Assembly (NCBI GenBank): GCA_021234155.1
Contig: JAJEKV010000025.1
Location: 6,615,310 to 6,679,309, forward strand
Direction: 5' to 3'
DNA: 64,000 bases
From: Isoetes taiwanensis
Taxonomy: Eukaryota; Streptophyta; Lycopodiopsida; Isoetales; Isoetaceae
Shown here: in pieces, positions 21,561 through 34,228 of the stretch
Layout: each line of letters begins with the position of its first letter
Position numbering within the stretch: position 1 is the stretch's first letter
Notes under the pieces: model-generated
Seen by the model: only the letters and a program-made list of their open reading frames with translations
Databases searched by the model: none
What the model was told of the DNA's origin: nothing
Made by a program: the position numbers and the translations under genes

Positions 21561-23705
21561 AGAGACACGAAATGCTAACTCATCTGGATGGAGTCCTAAC
21601 TTCCAGATGATCTACAAAGAACTCTAATCCAAATACCTACTCCTGAGGAACTCCTTGCTGCTACCGGCATCTCCATGGTCTTCGAGGTGGTTGAAGTAGC
21701 TCCCACTCCTATTGACGAGCACATGCTCCAGGGGCTGCTGTGCTAGGCTATGCCAACACAGCAAATGGTTCTCGAAACGGAGGTTCGGACGCGAAGAAGT
21801 TCCCAGGCTATTGGAGCCAGAAAATCAGATTGTGATCAAATATGGAATTGTCTAGCACATTTATCCTTCGCAAGTTGCCCAGGAAGCCAATGGCTATTAC
21901 ATTATAATAACCACGATCGTGTCAAGCATAAGCTCTACCTGGTCCAGTCCAGCCATTACACCACGTAAAGGACTGGTCTCTGTCAACCTCTACAAGCACA
22001 AACTGCCTCCAATTTTCACGTTCAAATCCCTGAACAACATGTGTGCTTTTGTCACATCTATCACCATTTCAAATTCACCAACCAATAGTCATGCTACATT
22101 ATGATTGGGTCGTGCTGACGTGGATGATTAACTGCATACACATTTACAAGCCTCCACACCCTTGCCCCTTATCCCATTTGACTATTATCCAATGTCCAAA
22201 TTAGTCCACTTGAGTAATAATAACATTAAGAGAAAGTTTTCAAGCAGTGAGGACACCAGCCTTAGTTGAGTTAGAAGCAGCAACTAGGACATTGTAATTA
22301 GAACCCACCATGAGGCAGAAGCCTCCCCTCGCATTTCAAGATAGTATCTTCATCGAGATGCATGAAAATGTTCTACATCCATTTCAGCAGTACGATATAA
22401 AATGAATTTCACTCATAGAGTAAGAAGCAATAATTATCAAGTAAACTGGGCTCGATATTCCAAATTGTATGCCAATGACTTCCTGCCGGATTGTCTAGAT
22501 CAATAATACTGCAAAGGTACTAGGAGTGATGAGTTACTGGGAACATGCAAAGGTACTCATTGAGTGATGAGTTACTGGGAACATGCCCCAGTGTGGCTAC
22601 ATATAGATCATTGCACAGACAGATCCTTATACACGGTTATCCCTTCGTGTAAATAGACATGGCTCTTGATGTGGTGATCTTTAGAGTATATCACCACATC
22701 AATGACTAGGCTGCTTAGGTGGAGGTTGATAAGTTTAACTATAATTAGGGATGGGGCAATTATGGGGTTGTGTTAGTCAATATGTTGGATTGTGAGTGGA
22801 GAAAATTGTGGCGTGTAAGATGGGCCTATAATTTAGTGGATCACACAATCACCACTAAATAATTCGCTATAACATTTGAGGCATGTGATGTTTACTACTA
22901 TAAGACAAACTTAGTTACTAGCATGTTATGTCTTGTATGTGAAGAATATTTTCTTGTGAGTTACATGTGAAGATCATGTGACATGACCAATTCGAGTCGG
23001 ATTCAAAGACATAGAAAAGATTAGGAAAGTATTACTTAATTAGGAAATAATCATTGATCGAGTTCACACTCTTTGACAGCAAGACGCATGGAGCATATAA
23101 AATAGTTTGGCAGGTGAAGAAGAAGTTGGCAATGCAACGGGACCGACCGACGACGATCGATGCCGGCCACAGTCTTAGGCGACACACGCATATTCCAATG
23201 GTGGAATAGCAAGCATACTATATTATATGTGGAACAAAAGAACACACACATTTGATGATCAAAGTCAAGTGATGGGTGCGTGTTGAACGGCCATGCTTAC
23301 CTTTGTATAGTAATCGACCGTCCAGATGCATCCGAACGGACCAGCTTTACGATCCCAGCCGTCCATTGGCTCCGAAGTCTTCCGATTCCGGCATTCATAT
23401 TCTTTACCTCGTTTTTCATTCAATCGGCTCGCAGATCAAGCATTTGGTGTTTTCTGCAGAGGATTATTATTGGGCATGCGCAAATTCTGAAAAGATCCGA
23501 GCTTATTTTTTCTGGTATCATTTGGCATTGTTTGCAAAGATCGTTATTGGGTAAGCTCTGCCTGAATCTGCAGAATCAAATCTAAAATTCGAGCTCTTTA
23601 GTTTCTGATGGATTGAAATCGAGCTTAATTGTATGCCTGGCAGATCCAGAAGAAGCAAAATATGGCCGGAATTAGAGTACTCTGTTCGCCTTGGTAGTGC
23701 GAGAA
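21561..23705. other. Intergenic region upstream of the DUF707 gene
   Basis: No intact gene is seen. A short frame at 21629-21752 (PTPEELLAATGISMVFEVVE) looks protein-like but stops at TAG and is unrecognised. A 36-40-bp direct repeat (gcaaaggtactcattgagtg type) lies at 22511-22587. The last few hundred bases should hold the promoter and 5' UTR of the downstream gene. Confidence 0.5.
22666..22702. repeat. Perfect 13-bp hairpin
   Basis: The arms TTGATGTGGTGAT and ATCACCACATCAA are separated by 11 bases. It could be a MITE remnant or cruciform-forming site. No T-run follows, and plant genes do not use such terminators. Confidence 0.6.
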
Positions 23706-26700
23706 ATGGCATTACAGAGTCGCCGGTAAAGCTCTGTTTTGGCTTTTCCAAAAAAGAAAAAGAAAATAGGTCCTTCTAAATTAATTATTGCAGAAATGAG
23801 ATCTGGCGTTTGGCTGTTGCTGCATTGTGTGGAGTTTTTATTGGCCTCTCTTTTGGCATTTGTGTTACCACATTACGTTTAAAGGTACACCATTTGCATT
23901 TTCTATTTGTTTTTTTTTTTTTTTTCCCTTCCTTTAAAGACCTTAAACAGTTGTTCAATGCAGTTTGTAGTGCCCTCTAATGGAATGTTATGGAGCAATA
24001 TCACCTATGAGCAGAATGCCAGTGTGGAGGTAATGCCAAAACAGGTAACTGACCTTCCTTTCCCCAGCTCAAACTCAAAACCTTACTTTAAATTTAAACT
24101 TGGAAACTTAGATCTAAAGATATGGCACATTCTCCTAGCTCCACCAAACTTTTTTTACATCCATTGATGTATCTTGATCATCAAGAATTTGAACATTGAT
24201 ATGACAATATGAACAACTTAGGTGAATAGTGAGGTTGTGAAAACAATGTCAAAACAAATGCCCTTTTTCCCAAAAGACATAAATTTACTCCTTATACAAA
24301 AGGTGCCAAGGCACTGTAGGTCGCCCTCAATGCCATGGATTGACATTGTGGAGAGTGGTGGTGATAGAGTTTCAATAATCTTTAAGTTTGAAGAATCTAA
24401 CCTTTATTGCCATCGAATAATGATTAGAAAATATCTCTAGTGGAAGTTCATTTTCTTAGCCGTTAGATACTACCTTCAATGGATAATAGGGGTGGCCACA
24501 TGCAATGTTTGCTGCCTCCACCTCCGTATCTGAATCTGATACAAGAGCAGCTATGAGAGAGGTGAAGAGAGGGAAAATTGAAGGGGAAAGAGCTGCAAAA
24601 GAGAGGGGAAGCAACAAATTAAACTAGTTTTTCTGGATGCACCCCCCTCAGGAGTGGAAGATTGAAAACTGGCCTCCGATTTGAAAACGGAGGGCTCCAC
24701 CTCCATTTTTATATGAAAATCTATTGGTAGGAAGGAAAAAATAATCATGAGGCCACCCTTAATGTTGCTAAATTTTATAGCCATTGAATTTGTTTGTTTT
24801 GGACAATTATTTTTAAATGGCTAGGATCTCAATATTGGTAATTTGATGGCTAAGATCCACCAGAGTCCCAAACATCAATACAACCTAAATATTTTTTCTC
24901 CCTTTTTCTTGGCTCATAAATAGAATATGTAGATATGTCAAAAGACAAAACCACAACCATTAGATCTTCAGATCCTTAAAATATGCTATAAGATGCTCAA
25001 ACCCACCCCCCTATCAGGGGCATAAACGAACAACTTACCCTTTAGGAGTTTGAAGGGGTTTTGAAGGGGTGGGGGAGATGTATCACATTTGAAGGAACTT
25101 CAATATTGAATCCTAAATGCAATGTCAAAATAAATACTTGATGTTGACATTTTCCCATTTTTTCACACTTGTAGGCTTTGCCAGTTGGAGCGGAAACCTT
25201 ACCTTTTAAAATTATAGTTCCAACAACGGATCTCTACCTTCGTAGGTTATGGGGTGTTCCAGATGAGGTACATATATGTTCTGTCATATTTGATATGTTA
25301 ATATTGGTGGAGTTTCTGAGAGTCTGTGGGATGTTGTTGTAGGACTTGCCTTTTAAAGCGAGGTATCTCTTGGTTATGAGCGTGGGTCTCAATCAAAAGG
25401 CTATTGTCAACAACACGATATCAAAGGTATCTTGTCCACCTCTGATGTTCTTAGAATGCAGAAGAACATATAATTTATACAAAATCATGATTCAGTTCTC
25501 CAAGGATTGGACAATAATGCTTTTGCACTACGATGGCCAAATCGATGGTTGGAATGAGTTTGAGTGGTCTCAAAACATTATTCATATTAGTGCACTAAGA
25601 CAAACGAAATGGTAAGCACTACTTGCATTTTAATTATACGTCATGTATGAGCACATTGCCTTAATAAGTTGTCTCTCATTTGAATTAGGTGGTTTGCTAA
25701 ACGGTTCTTGCATCCAGATGTGGTGGAACCGTTTGACTACATATTCCTTTGGGATGAAGACCTAGATGGCACAAATTTTGATGCAAATGAGTATGCCATT
25801 ACTTCATTTGACCTTGTTCTTTATGCATGCACATGGTGAATATATTTGGAGAATCGAATTGAATTGGTAGTAAGAAGAGTCATCTATGAAGTCTACGCAG
25901 TTCCTCAGAAAATTTGGCAAATCCACCATGAACTTATGTTATGTTAGTCTTTAACGTCCAATAGAGACCAACTGGCCTATACACCACACTAACGTTGCTC
26001 TGTGTATTGTGTGAAATCTCAAGGGATAGTATTAAATAGCTAATGAAAAGCCATGTATTTCCAACACTTGATCGACCAATATAGCCACACCTATTAACAT
26101 GTCCTATAAGAAATTAGCTTAGTTGTAACGCTGTTAAAACTTATAATGTATCATTAGCTACAATTCATAGATGTTGACATCTGGGTCATAATTATATCTA
26201 CCACACATGCAATGGATTCTAGAGTATAGGACAAAATCTAAAGACCTAACAACAATATTTCCGGTATAATTTAAGCTAGCCAGAAGGGGTCTACAAAAAC
26301 TTAGGTTTTAGCCGAAAAAGTATAGAGGACACCACAAATTTCGACCGGCAAGAAAAAATTATCAGTAAGAACTTCTCAATTTTAGCAAGTAGGATGCTAG
26401 AATTTGTCAAACATTGTCTGGGAGTTCAACACCTTTACATTATGTAAGAGAAATTCTCTTCATCCTAAGCTATACTCAAGAATTTTACATCTCGCAAAAA
26501 TATAACTATCCACTAGATCTAGGTTAAGCTTGCTTGGAAATATGGAACACAGAAACCTGCAAAACCACATACAAAAGATCTAGTGCCTCGAAGCTTATAT
26601 CCTAAGTCTGGGGCGATAGAGAGAGGATTGCCATGCCCCTATTTTTTTCCAAGTTTCCATTTGTAGAGCTTTTTACGTCAGGGTATTATTGTAATGTTGC

Positions 26701-28489
26701 TTATTTCAGGTATATAAAACTGGTCCAAAAATACGGCTTGGAAATTTCACAACCAGGAATCGAAGCAAATTGGTTCTCATGGCAGCTGACGAAAAGAAGG
26801 CCAGGTACTGAGGTTCACAAGTGAGTACTTGGCATCCATGTTTCTTTATCTTACATAATTGATACTGATTTCATAGTACTTATATTTTTAGGGATGTAGA
26901 TGATCCTAAGTGTAAGGACGGACCCCAAAAACCACCATGTGCAGGGTAATCACTAAAGAATATTTGTTTTAATCTACATTCCTAGTAATGTGGTGTGTGT
27001 ATAGCATATCACATGTCCGATTGATATGTTTCTATTGACTTTCATTTCTAGTATTTTAAGTATGAACTGAAATGATTGTATTAGGCCCAGTATAATGTTT
27101 TATTGTTTTTGCGTTTTGCACCTTGGTTGTTGTAATGTTTCGGAAATTGGAGCATTTTCATTGCTTCAGCTCCATATAGTTTTCCATTTTGCAGCACATA
27201 AGACTATTCGTTGGATGTTTAAATTTAAGTAAGCATCATGTTTTCCTCGCATACTTTTCATGGAGTACGCTTCTTACCTCATCTTCTGTTCTATCTCATT
27301 AGGTCTGGATTCATGTACTTAAATTACTTAAGTTTGGCTGTTGATTTTCTTTCTCAATCTGGCTGTTGATTTTTCTTCTAATTTCTGAGATTGGGGTGAC
27401 TTTCTAGATTTGTTGAAATCATGGCTCCAGTTTTTACTCGGAAGGCATGGCGTTGCATGTGGCATCTAATACAGGTCAGTATTTCATTAGTTTATTTTAT
27501 TGTTGTCGTGGTAGGCATATATCCTTCTCAGTCAACATTGTCAAGATGTTTAAAACTCCCTTGCGTTCATGCTAAAACAAAAGAGGGCATTAATTGCTAT
27601 TAAGTTGCATGAAACTTGATATATATACTATTTAACGTGGAAGACGTAATGATCAACCATTGTGGGAAAGCTTACATGAAACAAGTCAATTTTGAAGTTA
27701 TATTTTTTATTTCTGAACACTTTTTTTCGTTTTTATTGCATAAAGGACACATTTTGACAATCCCGTGCACAAAAGCACAACATTATGGCTTATGATTTTC
27801 TGTGAATTTTTCAGAATGATTTGGTACATGGGTGGGGTTTGGACTTTGCCCTGCAAAGATGTGCATCGGTTTGTATGCCAAAATGTTGGAAGGAATTTGT
27901 AACGTTGGTGCCTAGGGCTGCCTAATATGGGCATGCATGTTTATTGAATTTCTTTTATTTTCCAGCCCGCACATGAGAAGATTGGGGTCGTTGATGCTCA
28001 ATATGTGATACACAGAAGAGTTCCTTCTCTCATAGAGCAGGTGCCTCTGTCTTTTCTCTCTCTGTCAATTATTATGGGTCAAGGACTTGTTAAAAACATG
28101 CCTTCTTGAGTTACTCTTTTTCTATTTAAGAGTTGTTCGATTAGGTGGATATGAATTTTCTCACCTGTGTCTATTCTTAAGCCAAGTATGATGGTATTAT
28201 GTTTCTGATCTAACAAAGGAATATCAAAGTTTATATATCATACATATAAGTATCACTTAGAATTCTCATTCTATAAACTGTTGCTACAGGGGAACAATTC
28301 GCAGTCGATGTTAATACGCAAGGGGGTAATTTTATTCTCTTGAATGAAAGTTAACAATCAGTAAGTTCATTTTCTTGAATAGGACTTGTGTCTCTATATC
28401 TATTGCAGGTTCCAGTTAGAAGTCGATATGAGTGGGATGTTTTTAAACAGCGCATGCAAAGGGCAGAAGAATACGAGAAGTCTTCCTGA
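23706..28489 (+). CDS. DUF707 family protein, 13 exons, type II membrane protein (342 aa)
   Basis: Proposed exons are 23706-23725, 23794-23884, 23964-24044, 25175-25267, 25343-25426, 25496-25611, 25689-25790, 26710-26820, 26892-26945, 27408-27474, 27815-27868, 27966-28040 and 28409-28489. All introns are GT-AG and all junction phases agree. An alternative donor for exon 3 at 24029 keeps the frame. The product has a short cytosolic N-terminus (MALQSRRNEIWRL), one membrane helix at about residues 13-33, and the DUF707 domain: DLYLRRLWGVPDED, KARYLLVMSVGLNQ, LLHYDGQIDGW, TKWWFAKRFLHPD, IFLWDEDLDGTNFD, LEISQPGIEANW, EIMAPVFTRKAWRC, NDLVHGWGLDFAL and KIGVVDAQYVIHR. The DED motif near residues 184-186 resembles glycosyltransferase acidic motifs. 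Members are often misnamed lysine-ketoglutarate-reductase trans-splicing proteins. Golgi location is inferred from topology. Confidence 0.88.
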
Positions 28490-28776
28490 TATAACTAGAT
28501 CATAAAGCATGAACAACAATTTGTACAATCATATAGTAAAAAAATATGCAAAACTTTTATCGAACTGTTCTCTGAAAATCTTTATAAAAAAAAAGAATTT
28601 GGCTATTGTGCAGTTCTGCGTGCTATCTTCTTAGCCTTTTGACCCAAGGTACTCACATGGAGGGTTGCCTTGCCCTTCGGCCTTCTGAGCAATGGAACTA
28701 TATATACTATATACAAGGATGTAATGCTGGCGAAGCCAGCGCCCTATGTACACTAGCAGTCAAACTCAAATGCGGA

Positions 28777-29046
28777 CTTTCAATAGAGAATATTGAGTCT
28801 TAGCTTAGTTGTATAGTGCTTTAAAAATAATTTTAGTCTAGATGTCTTAGGTATTTTGAAGGCCTTGACCTTCTGGAAGATAAACCAAGAAAATATCTTG
28901 TTTTGTTTCTACTTTCAGTAGAGAATGTTGAATTTTGGCTTAGTGGTATAGTGCTTTGAGAATAATTTTAGTCTGGATGTCTTAGATATTTTGAAGGCCT
29001 TGACCTTGTGGAAGATAAACCAAGAAAATATCTTGTTTTGTTTTTG
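28777..29046. repeat. 135-bp tandem duplication
   Basis: Two adjacent units (28777-28911 and 28912-29046) share the sequence from CTTTCA..TAGAGAAT to AATATCTTGTTTTGTTT with about 90% identity. Confidence 0.85.
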
Positions 29047-29153
29047 GAGTTAAGTTCTATCGTTCGATTTTGTGCATAATAATATTTTAATGACAACACT
29101 ATGAATAATATACCACAAGTCAAGTACCATTAAGATTGTAATTCTTTCTTCTC

Positions 29154-29283
29154 AATCGAGTCCAACTTAATTTAGCAAGCTACCCTTTTTTGTGCACAAT
29201 CGAGTCCAACTTAATTTAGCAAGCTACCCTTTTTTGTGCACAATCAGATGAACTTAATTTCGCAAGCTACCTTTTTTATGCAC
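29154..29283. repeat. 44-bp tandem repeat, three units
   Basis: The first two units (29154-29197, 29198-29241) are identical, beginning AATCGAGTCCAACTTAATTT. A third, diverged 42-bp unit follows. Confidence 0.9.
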
Positions 29284-31107
29284 AATGAGACGGGTTGTAC
29301 ACATCCGTGTGTTGCAATCTTATATGTAGCTGGAAGGTTGAAATCTTATATGTAGCTAGAAGGTTGAGGTGTTCTAGGCCGAGTCTCCTGAATGTTCCTA
29401 AGTATCCACAACATTTGTCTACACAACTAGTGACAACATTTCTTTACACATTGATGGGTTTATATTACACTCTGGAACATTCAAAGCATTAGTTCACTTA
29501 AAGTTGGTCTAAATAGAACAGAATAGAAAACATGATAGGTCATGAGCCATTTAGTTGACAGGTCATGAGCTACTTGCAATCAACAACACATCTATAAAAA
29601 AAAATTCTTAGAAATTAAAAGGTAATCTACAATTTTAGAGACTTGTTTACAATGCATAAAATATGGACATGTAGAAAACCAACATACATAGATGTTTTTA
29701 ATATGTAATATTTGCCACTGGATAAAATATAAAATATTTTGGGCAACATGAAGGAAACAATCATGCAGAGATGTTTTTAAAATGTCATTTTTGCTTGCTT
29801 CTGGCATGTCATAGACTCCAAACGGGATATTGCAAAGTTGTATGAGCTAGATTCGAGAGATTATTTCAAAAGCCATAATAAAAGCCATGATTTCTTTAGG
29901 GAAAAGAAGCAAAATTAAGTCCCATAATATTTTTCGCAAGATCTTCTATTTTTGGTGAAATATTTTGCATACGAATGAGAGCTTAGAACTTGAGGTAAAG
30001 TGCAACTTGAAGTAAGATACGAAGGAGAGCTTAGAACTTGAAGTAAAGAAATAAAGTCCAACTTGAAGTAAGAAAACAAAGTGCAACTGGGTTTCAAAAG
30101 GATAGGGAATTTGAAGCAAAAATAGAGAATTGGCCAAAGAAATTTAAATTCACGCCAATAAGAAGAATATATAAAAGATAAGAAAACAAAACATGGATGA
30201 AATGATATGAATGAAACAAAACAGAGTAATTACATAAAATATAGAAAGAACGAACTGGCTTCTACTGAGCTAAAAAGTGCAACGAAAAAACTGTAGGTCT
30301 ATCTTCTCTATCTCAAAATGTGATAATCTCCCAAAAATATGCATGATGGTGTAAATCATACTCGGAAGATTATCTTCGGATAGCTTGCATAAGCCAATCC
30401 TCGCAACAGAGCTCAGGCGGCAGAATATCCATGTGAAGGGGACAGTCTGGCTCAAGACATACTGAACAAAGGTATCTTAGGCTTTAGGAATGAATCTATT
30501 TCAAGCATACTTTGATGCGTTTTATCACATTGAAAGCATGGTTCCTCTGCGGTGGTCTAAAATGGAATATAAGAACTGAAATTCTAGAGAAGCTCTTGCC
30601 AAAGATAGAATCAATAATTTTCACATGGGAGAAGCTCAAGCCGGAAGAGCTTCAGATGGTTTGGATTTGCTTCGTTACTCAATAAGCATGGCAAGAAGAA
30701 AACAATTCTCAAATCGGATTTGTTTTGACTCCATAAGCCTGGCAAGAGGGAAACGTTTTCAAAAAAGTCATATAAAGAATTTGAGCCTAATACAAACGTT
30801 TGCTTGCATCTTTTTCTTCTTGACAGCAAGTAACATAATAAGATATAGAGTTTTTTTCGTCCACGAAAACCCAATCGAATTATGGGACCCAATACAAAAG
30901 AAAGGCATAAGCCCGAACTAGAACGGAGGACAAAGCCCCGCCACATGTACAAAAGAAACAAAAAAGATTATGAACATAAACACACTAAAGGTATCCCAAC
31001 CAAGGGTTCAAGGGCCAAATGTCTCGAATGATTGCAATGCCATGCCTATAAACTACTATTTTTGCTGTAATCGTGCCTCTCTGACTCTATAGAGCTCCTC
31101 ATGCCGT

Positions 31108-31880
31108 CTAGACAATTGCACTAGGGAAAGATCCTCTTATACTGAGTAGGGGATACCCCTTAGATGGCTGTCGTATTGCAGGATATGCAATCTGTCCTGT
31201 ACAAAATTGGACCAGAATATGACGAGGTCGATCAGGCCTGTGGGCTCCTACCCAGGTGGCTGTAATAATACCAGTACTATGGACCTGCATTACGTCGGTG
31301 AAGAAGTGCCCAACTTCCTCAATATCCGAGCAATCCTTGTTTTCAGGTACACGTGCTATTCGCAAATCCTTATGTATCTGTTTTATCCCAAGTTTCTGTA
31401 TGGGTTCATGGCCTGCCTCTTGCATTGTCACATCAGAGCTAGCCTGCGGTTCTACACCGCTCCTGTGACGTCTGGTAACTCATCTGTTTGTGCCATGGCA
31501 TCCATTCTTATAGCATATGCTTCGACTCCTGATCCTATGATACAAGGTAAGTCTTCTGTGTGGACCATAGCGCCATTGTAATTGATGGAGCAGATACTGA
31601 TGGTTGTTGCGCTTGAGTGCCTGTTGCAATTGTAGAGTAAAGTATAACAAGTATCTTATACAGTACCTGGCCCTCTATGAGGAGTGACGTATCTTGAATA
31701 TTCATCTTGCCCCACATATCCCGAAGCAAAGTGGCATCTGTTGAAGACAATCGATCAAAGGCCTCTTGCTGAAGGTCACCTATCTGATGCCACAATTCAT
31801 GTACCTCTGGCGCTGCATGAAATCATGCTTGATGTGGGTATGTGCCAGAGCTATTGTTATTATGATAGCGCCTTGTCATG
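31108..31880 (-). pseudogene. L1-like ORF1 (RRM) remnant
   Basis: On the minus strand the block LRIARVPENKDCSDIEEVGH, then FFTDVMQV, then GAHRPDRPRHILVQF matches the RRM layout of L1-type ORF1 proteins, which chaperone LINE RNA. The phrases RIxRVPE and RPRHIxVxF are the typical first and last strands. Upstream (31880-31450) are Gln-rich and helical pieces (AFDRLSSTDATLLRDMWGK), as expected for an N-terminal coiled coil. Frame breaks and stops split it. No matching ORF2 is next to it, so it is an orphan fragment of a LINE clade different from the two above. Confidence 0.45.
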
Positions 31881-32099
31881 ATATACGTTGCCTGGCACTG
31901 GAGTTGATGCTGTGTATGCTAATTGCATGTTTGGGCTGGTTTCAGAATGTGGGCCACCAAACTGGAGTTGCTGCTGCTGTATACTAGGCTGTGAAAACTC
32001 AAAGCTCTATGCTGTGAAAACTCAAAGCTCTATGCTGGGCAGCAGAGGTGCTGTGTATACTAATGCCATCGGTCCGAGCCAGGGATAGGTTCTGTAAGT

Positions 32100-32501
32100 A
32101 CAAAATTCAAATTCTTGACGTATAAAGTTAAAAAATACGTATTTTTTAATAAAATACGTATATAACGTATTTAAAGGTCGCCGGCCGGAAAAAAAAATTC
32201 GCGTACGCGAAACCTTCAGATTTGCGTACGCGAAAATTTTTTCGCGTGCGCGAAACAAATAGTTTTGCTTCGCAAAATTCAAATCGAAGTTTCGCTTAAC
32301 GCCGAAAGCTTCCGGCCTCGCGTCGCCGAAAAATTTGTGCGCGCACGCTAATGCAGATTTTCGCGTCACGCGAAACCGGGCGTGGTGTTCGCTGCAGACG
32401 CTAGCTTTAGCACGCTTCAGATGCGAAAAAGTTTTCGCAGCACGCCGAAATCAAGTTTTCGCACGCCGAACTTTTTTATATATATGCGGTCGCGGGATTC
32501 A
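32100..32501. repeat. CGCG-centred palindrome cluster
   Basis: About ten variants of TTCGCGTACGCGAA, TTTTCGCG..CGCGAAA and GCGCACGC, plus AATACGTATT palindromes, crowd 32130-32480. The block abuts the 3' LTR of the minus-strand gypsy element and contains a TATATATA stretch near 32477-32485. The open frames across it are low-complexity products of the repeat. Confidence 0.6.
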
Positions 32502-33079
32502 TGTTTGGGGTCCGGGTTCGAACTCCCGGAAGACAGACCCTCTGTGAGGACCCGTGGATCTAACAGAGAGTCCGGGGACTATGTCACGGATTTGCAAGAA
32601 GAGAAGAAGAAGAAGAAAACAGAACAAATGAGAGGAAAATGATAAGCTTCCTTTGATATCAATGATGAACATACATGAGCTCTCGCAATAGAGAGAAAAA
32701 CCGAAAAGGAGACAAGACTCAAAACTCATCTAGCCATCATATGCTAGCTCTACTCATATATATAGTACAATGGCCTTGGGCCCAATATAGACACTCGACC
32801 GATCTCGGTCTGCCGACTCGAAGGAGGCCTGATTTGCGGAATGTTGGCGGTGCCTCAGAAATGCCTAGAATCACGCCGACGCCGACACGGGCGATGACGG
32901 GTCATCACTTGTCCGAAAGGCTTCTTGTTGACTCTGACGCAGCTTTGACCGACGTGGGTCCGCCGCTTGGTCTTCTGGCGAGCCTTTGATGGCTGACCCG
33001 TATCGACCGAGGATCCTTGAGCTTGACCGGTTCTGTCAGATGCATGAATAGTCCTGCACTGGGAGGCACAGGACTAACA
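32502..33079 (-). repeat. 3' LTR of the minus-strand gypsy copy
   Basis: The ends are TGTTAGTCC...CCCCAAACA on the minus strand. A GTACTATATATATGAGT TATA region lies near 32750-32770. Identity to the partner LTR at 43075-43647 is high except in GC-rich parts. Confidence 0.9.
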
Positions 33080-33189
33080 CTCCCCCACCAAACGACACCG
33101 AGTGAAGAAAAGGAGGAAGGGTTTCGAGGGCGGAAGCCATCTGCTCGAAAGTGATCCTCACGGGAGTGAGGACGGCACCATTATGGTAT

Positions 33190-34227
33190 CGGGCTAATGA
33201 GATCCCGCGCGCGGTTTGAAGAGCGGGAGGAGTGTTTTTGGCCAAGGGGCGGATCTCGCATCAATAAGAAAGCGAGATCGCATTACCATGTCTTCAAGGG
33301 CGGATGGGCGCCCGAAGAAATGTACCGACATTCCATGAGGAGGCAGGTCCGAGGCCAAAGGCACCGACACCGCATTCGGATTGCAAAAAGAAAAATGGGA
33401 CGCCGCCGATTTAAGGAGCTTAGCAAAATGCATTTGAGAGCAGCACAAAAAACCTCGCCTCAAGATGGATCAAGGATCGTGAGGTGGTGGCATTCGCAAG
33501 AAAGTGTCAAGACCATGAAGCGCATCCGCCGCCGCTTTGCCAACCACGCCATTAGCAATATAGATCCAATTCGTGGTGGTATCCGAGTGGCACCTTCTTC
33601 CCAATGTGAGCGGGCGAACAAAACGTGGATCCCACCGGAGATCCGTCCGAGATCCGAGGTGGAGTCCATCCGCATGACCATCCATGACCTTGGTCCAAAA
33701 AAGGGAGGCGCCAATCGAAGTCAGAACCCGGGGCGGGAGGTACGCCCGGGAAGCATAGGGAGAAGGAACCATGCCCGTGGGCGGTTGCTTGAGCGGTCTC
33801 CCCGAATTGATCGACAAGATCCGGATCAAGAGCTTGACACCAACGATCCCAAAAAGAAGCGTAGAGTTGAGAGTTGACAGAGGGCTATCCCATCCCGTGG
33901 GGACCGCCTTGCTATCCAACAGAGCTCGTAAATTGATTATAACCGGGCGAGGTGCTGCATATAAATTTGGGCATAGGGAAGATCCTCGGGATGTCCTAGA
34001 TACTTCCTTATTCATTGCGGCGCCGCTGCCGCGAGAGATAAATGATTGGCAAGCTCGGGCATATACTCGATGAAGAGTTTGGGTCCGAAAGCGGATCCGC
34101 AAGATATGGATTGTTATCCCGAAGCAACCATTGCACGCTGGGGTCACCACCCGAAAGAGCCGGCGTGACCCATTTCCGGGTGTTCCCGTGTATCACCCGG
34201 ATAGAAATCATGAAATATGTAAGCCAT
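33190..34227 (-). pseudogene. Gypsy ORF4, minus copy
   Basis: It starts with MAYIFHDFYPGDTRE at complement(34225..34227). After frame changes it continues through LRALLDSKAVPTGW, LFWTKVMDGHADG and TNWIYIANGV to near the LTR. It aligns along its length with ORF4 of the plus copy. I recognise no domain, no signal peptide and no membrane helix. It is not envelope-like. Confidence 0.65.
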
Positions 34228-34228
34228 G

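Larger units (their letters stand above)
28490..31107. other. DUF707 downstream region with short tandem duplications
   Basis: The 3' UTR of the DUF707 gene should occupy the first few hundred bases. No other gene is supported. Small frames, such as the Ser/Phe-rich ones at 29915-30137 (minus), come from short repeats of 'acttgaagtaaag'. Confidence 0.5.

Noticed and set aside
28777-29283. CRISPR-like array
   Set aside because: Adjacent tandem units without spacers in plant DNA; these are ordinary tandem duplications.
33197-33877. 226-codon Arg-rich plus-strand ORF
   Set aside because: It lies antisense to the decayed gypsy ORF4, which has a matching sense copy in the other element. The Arg-rich content is a strand shadow.
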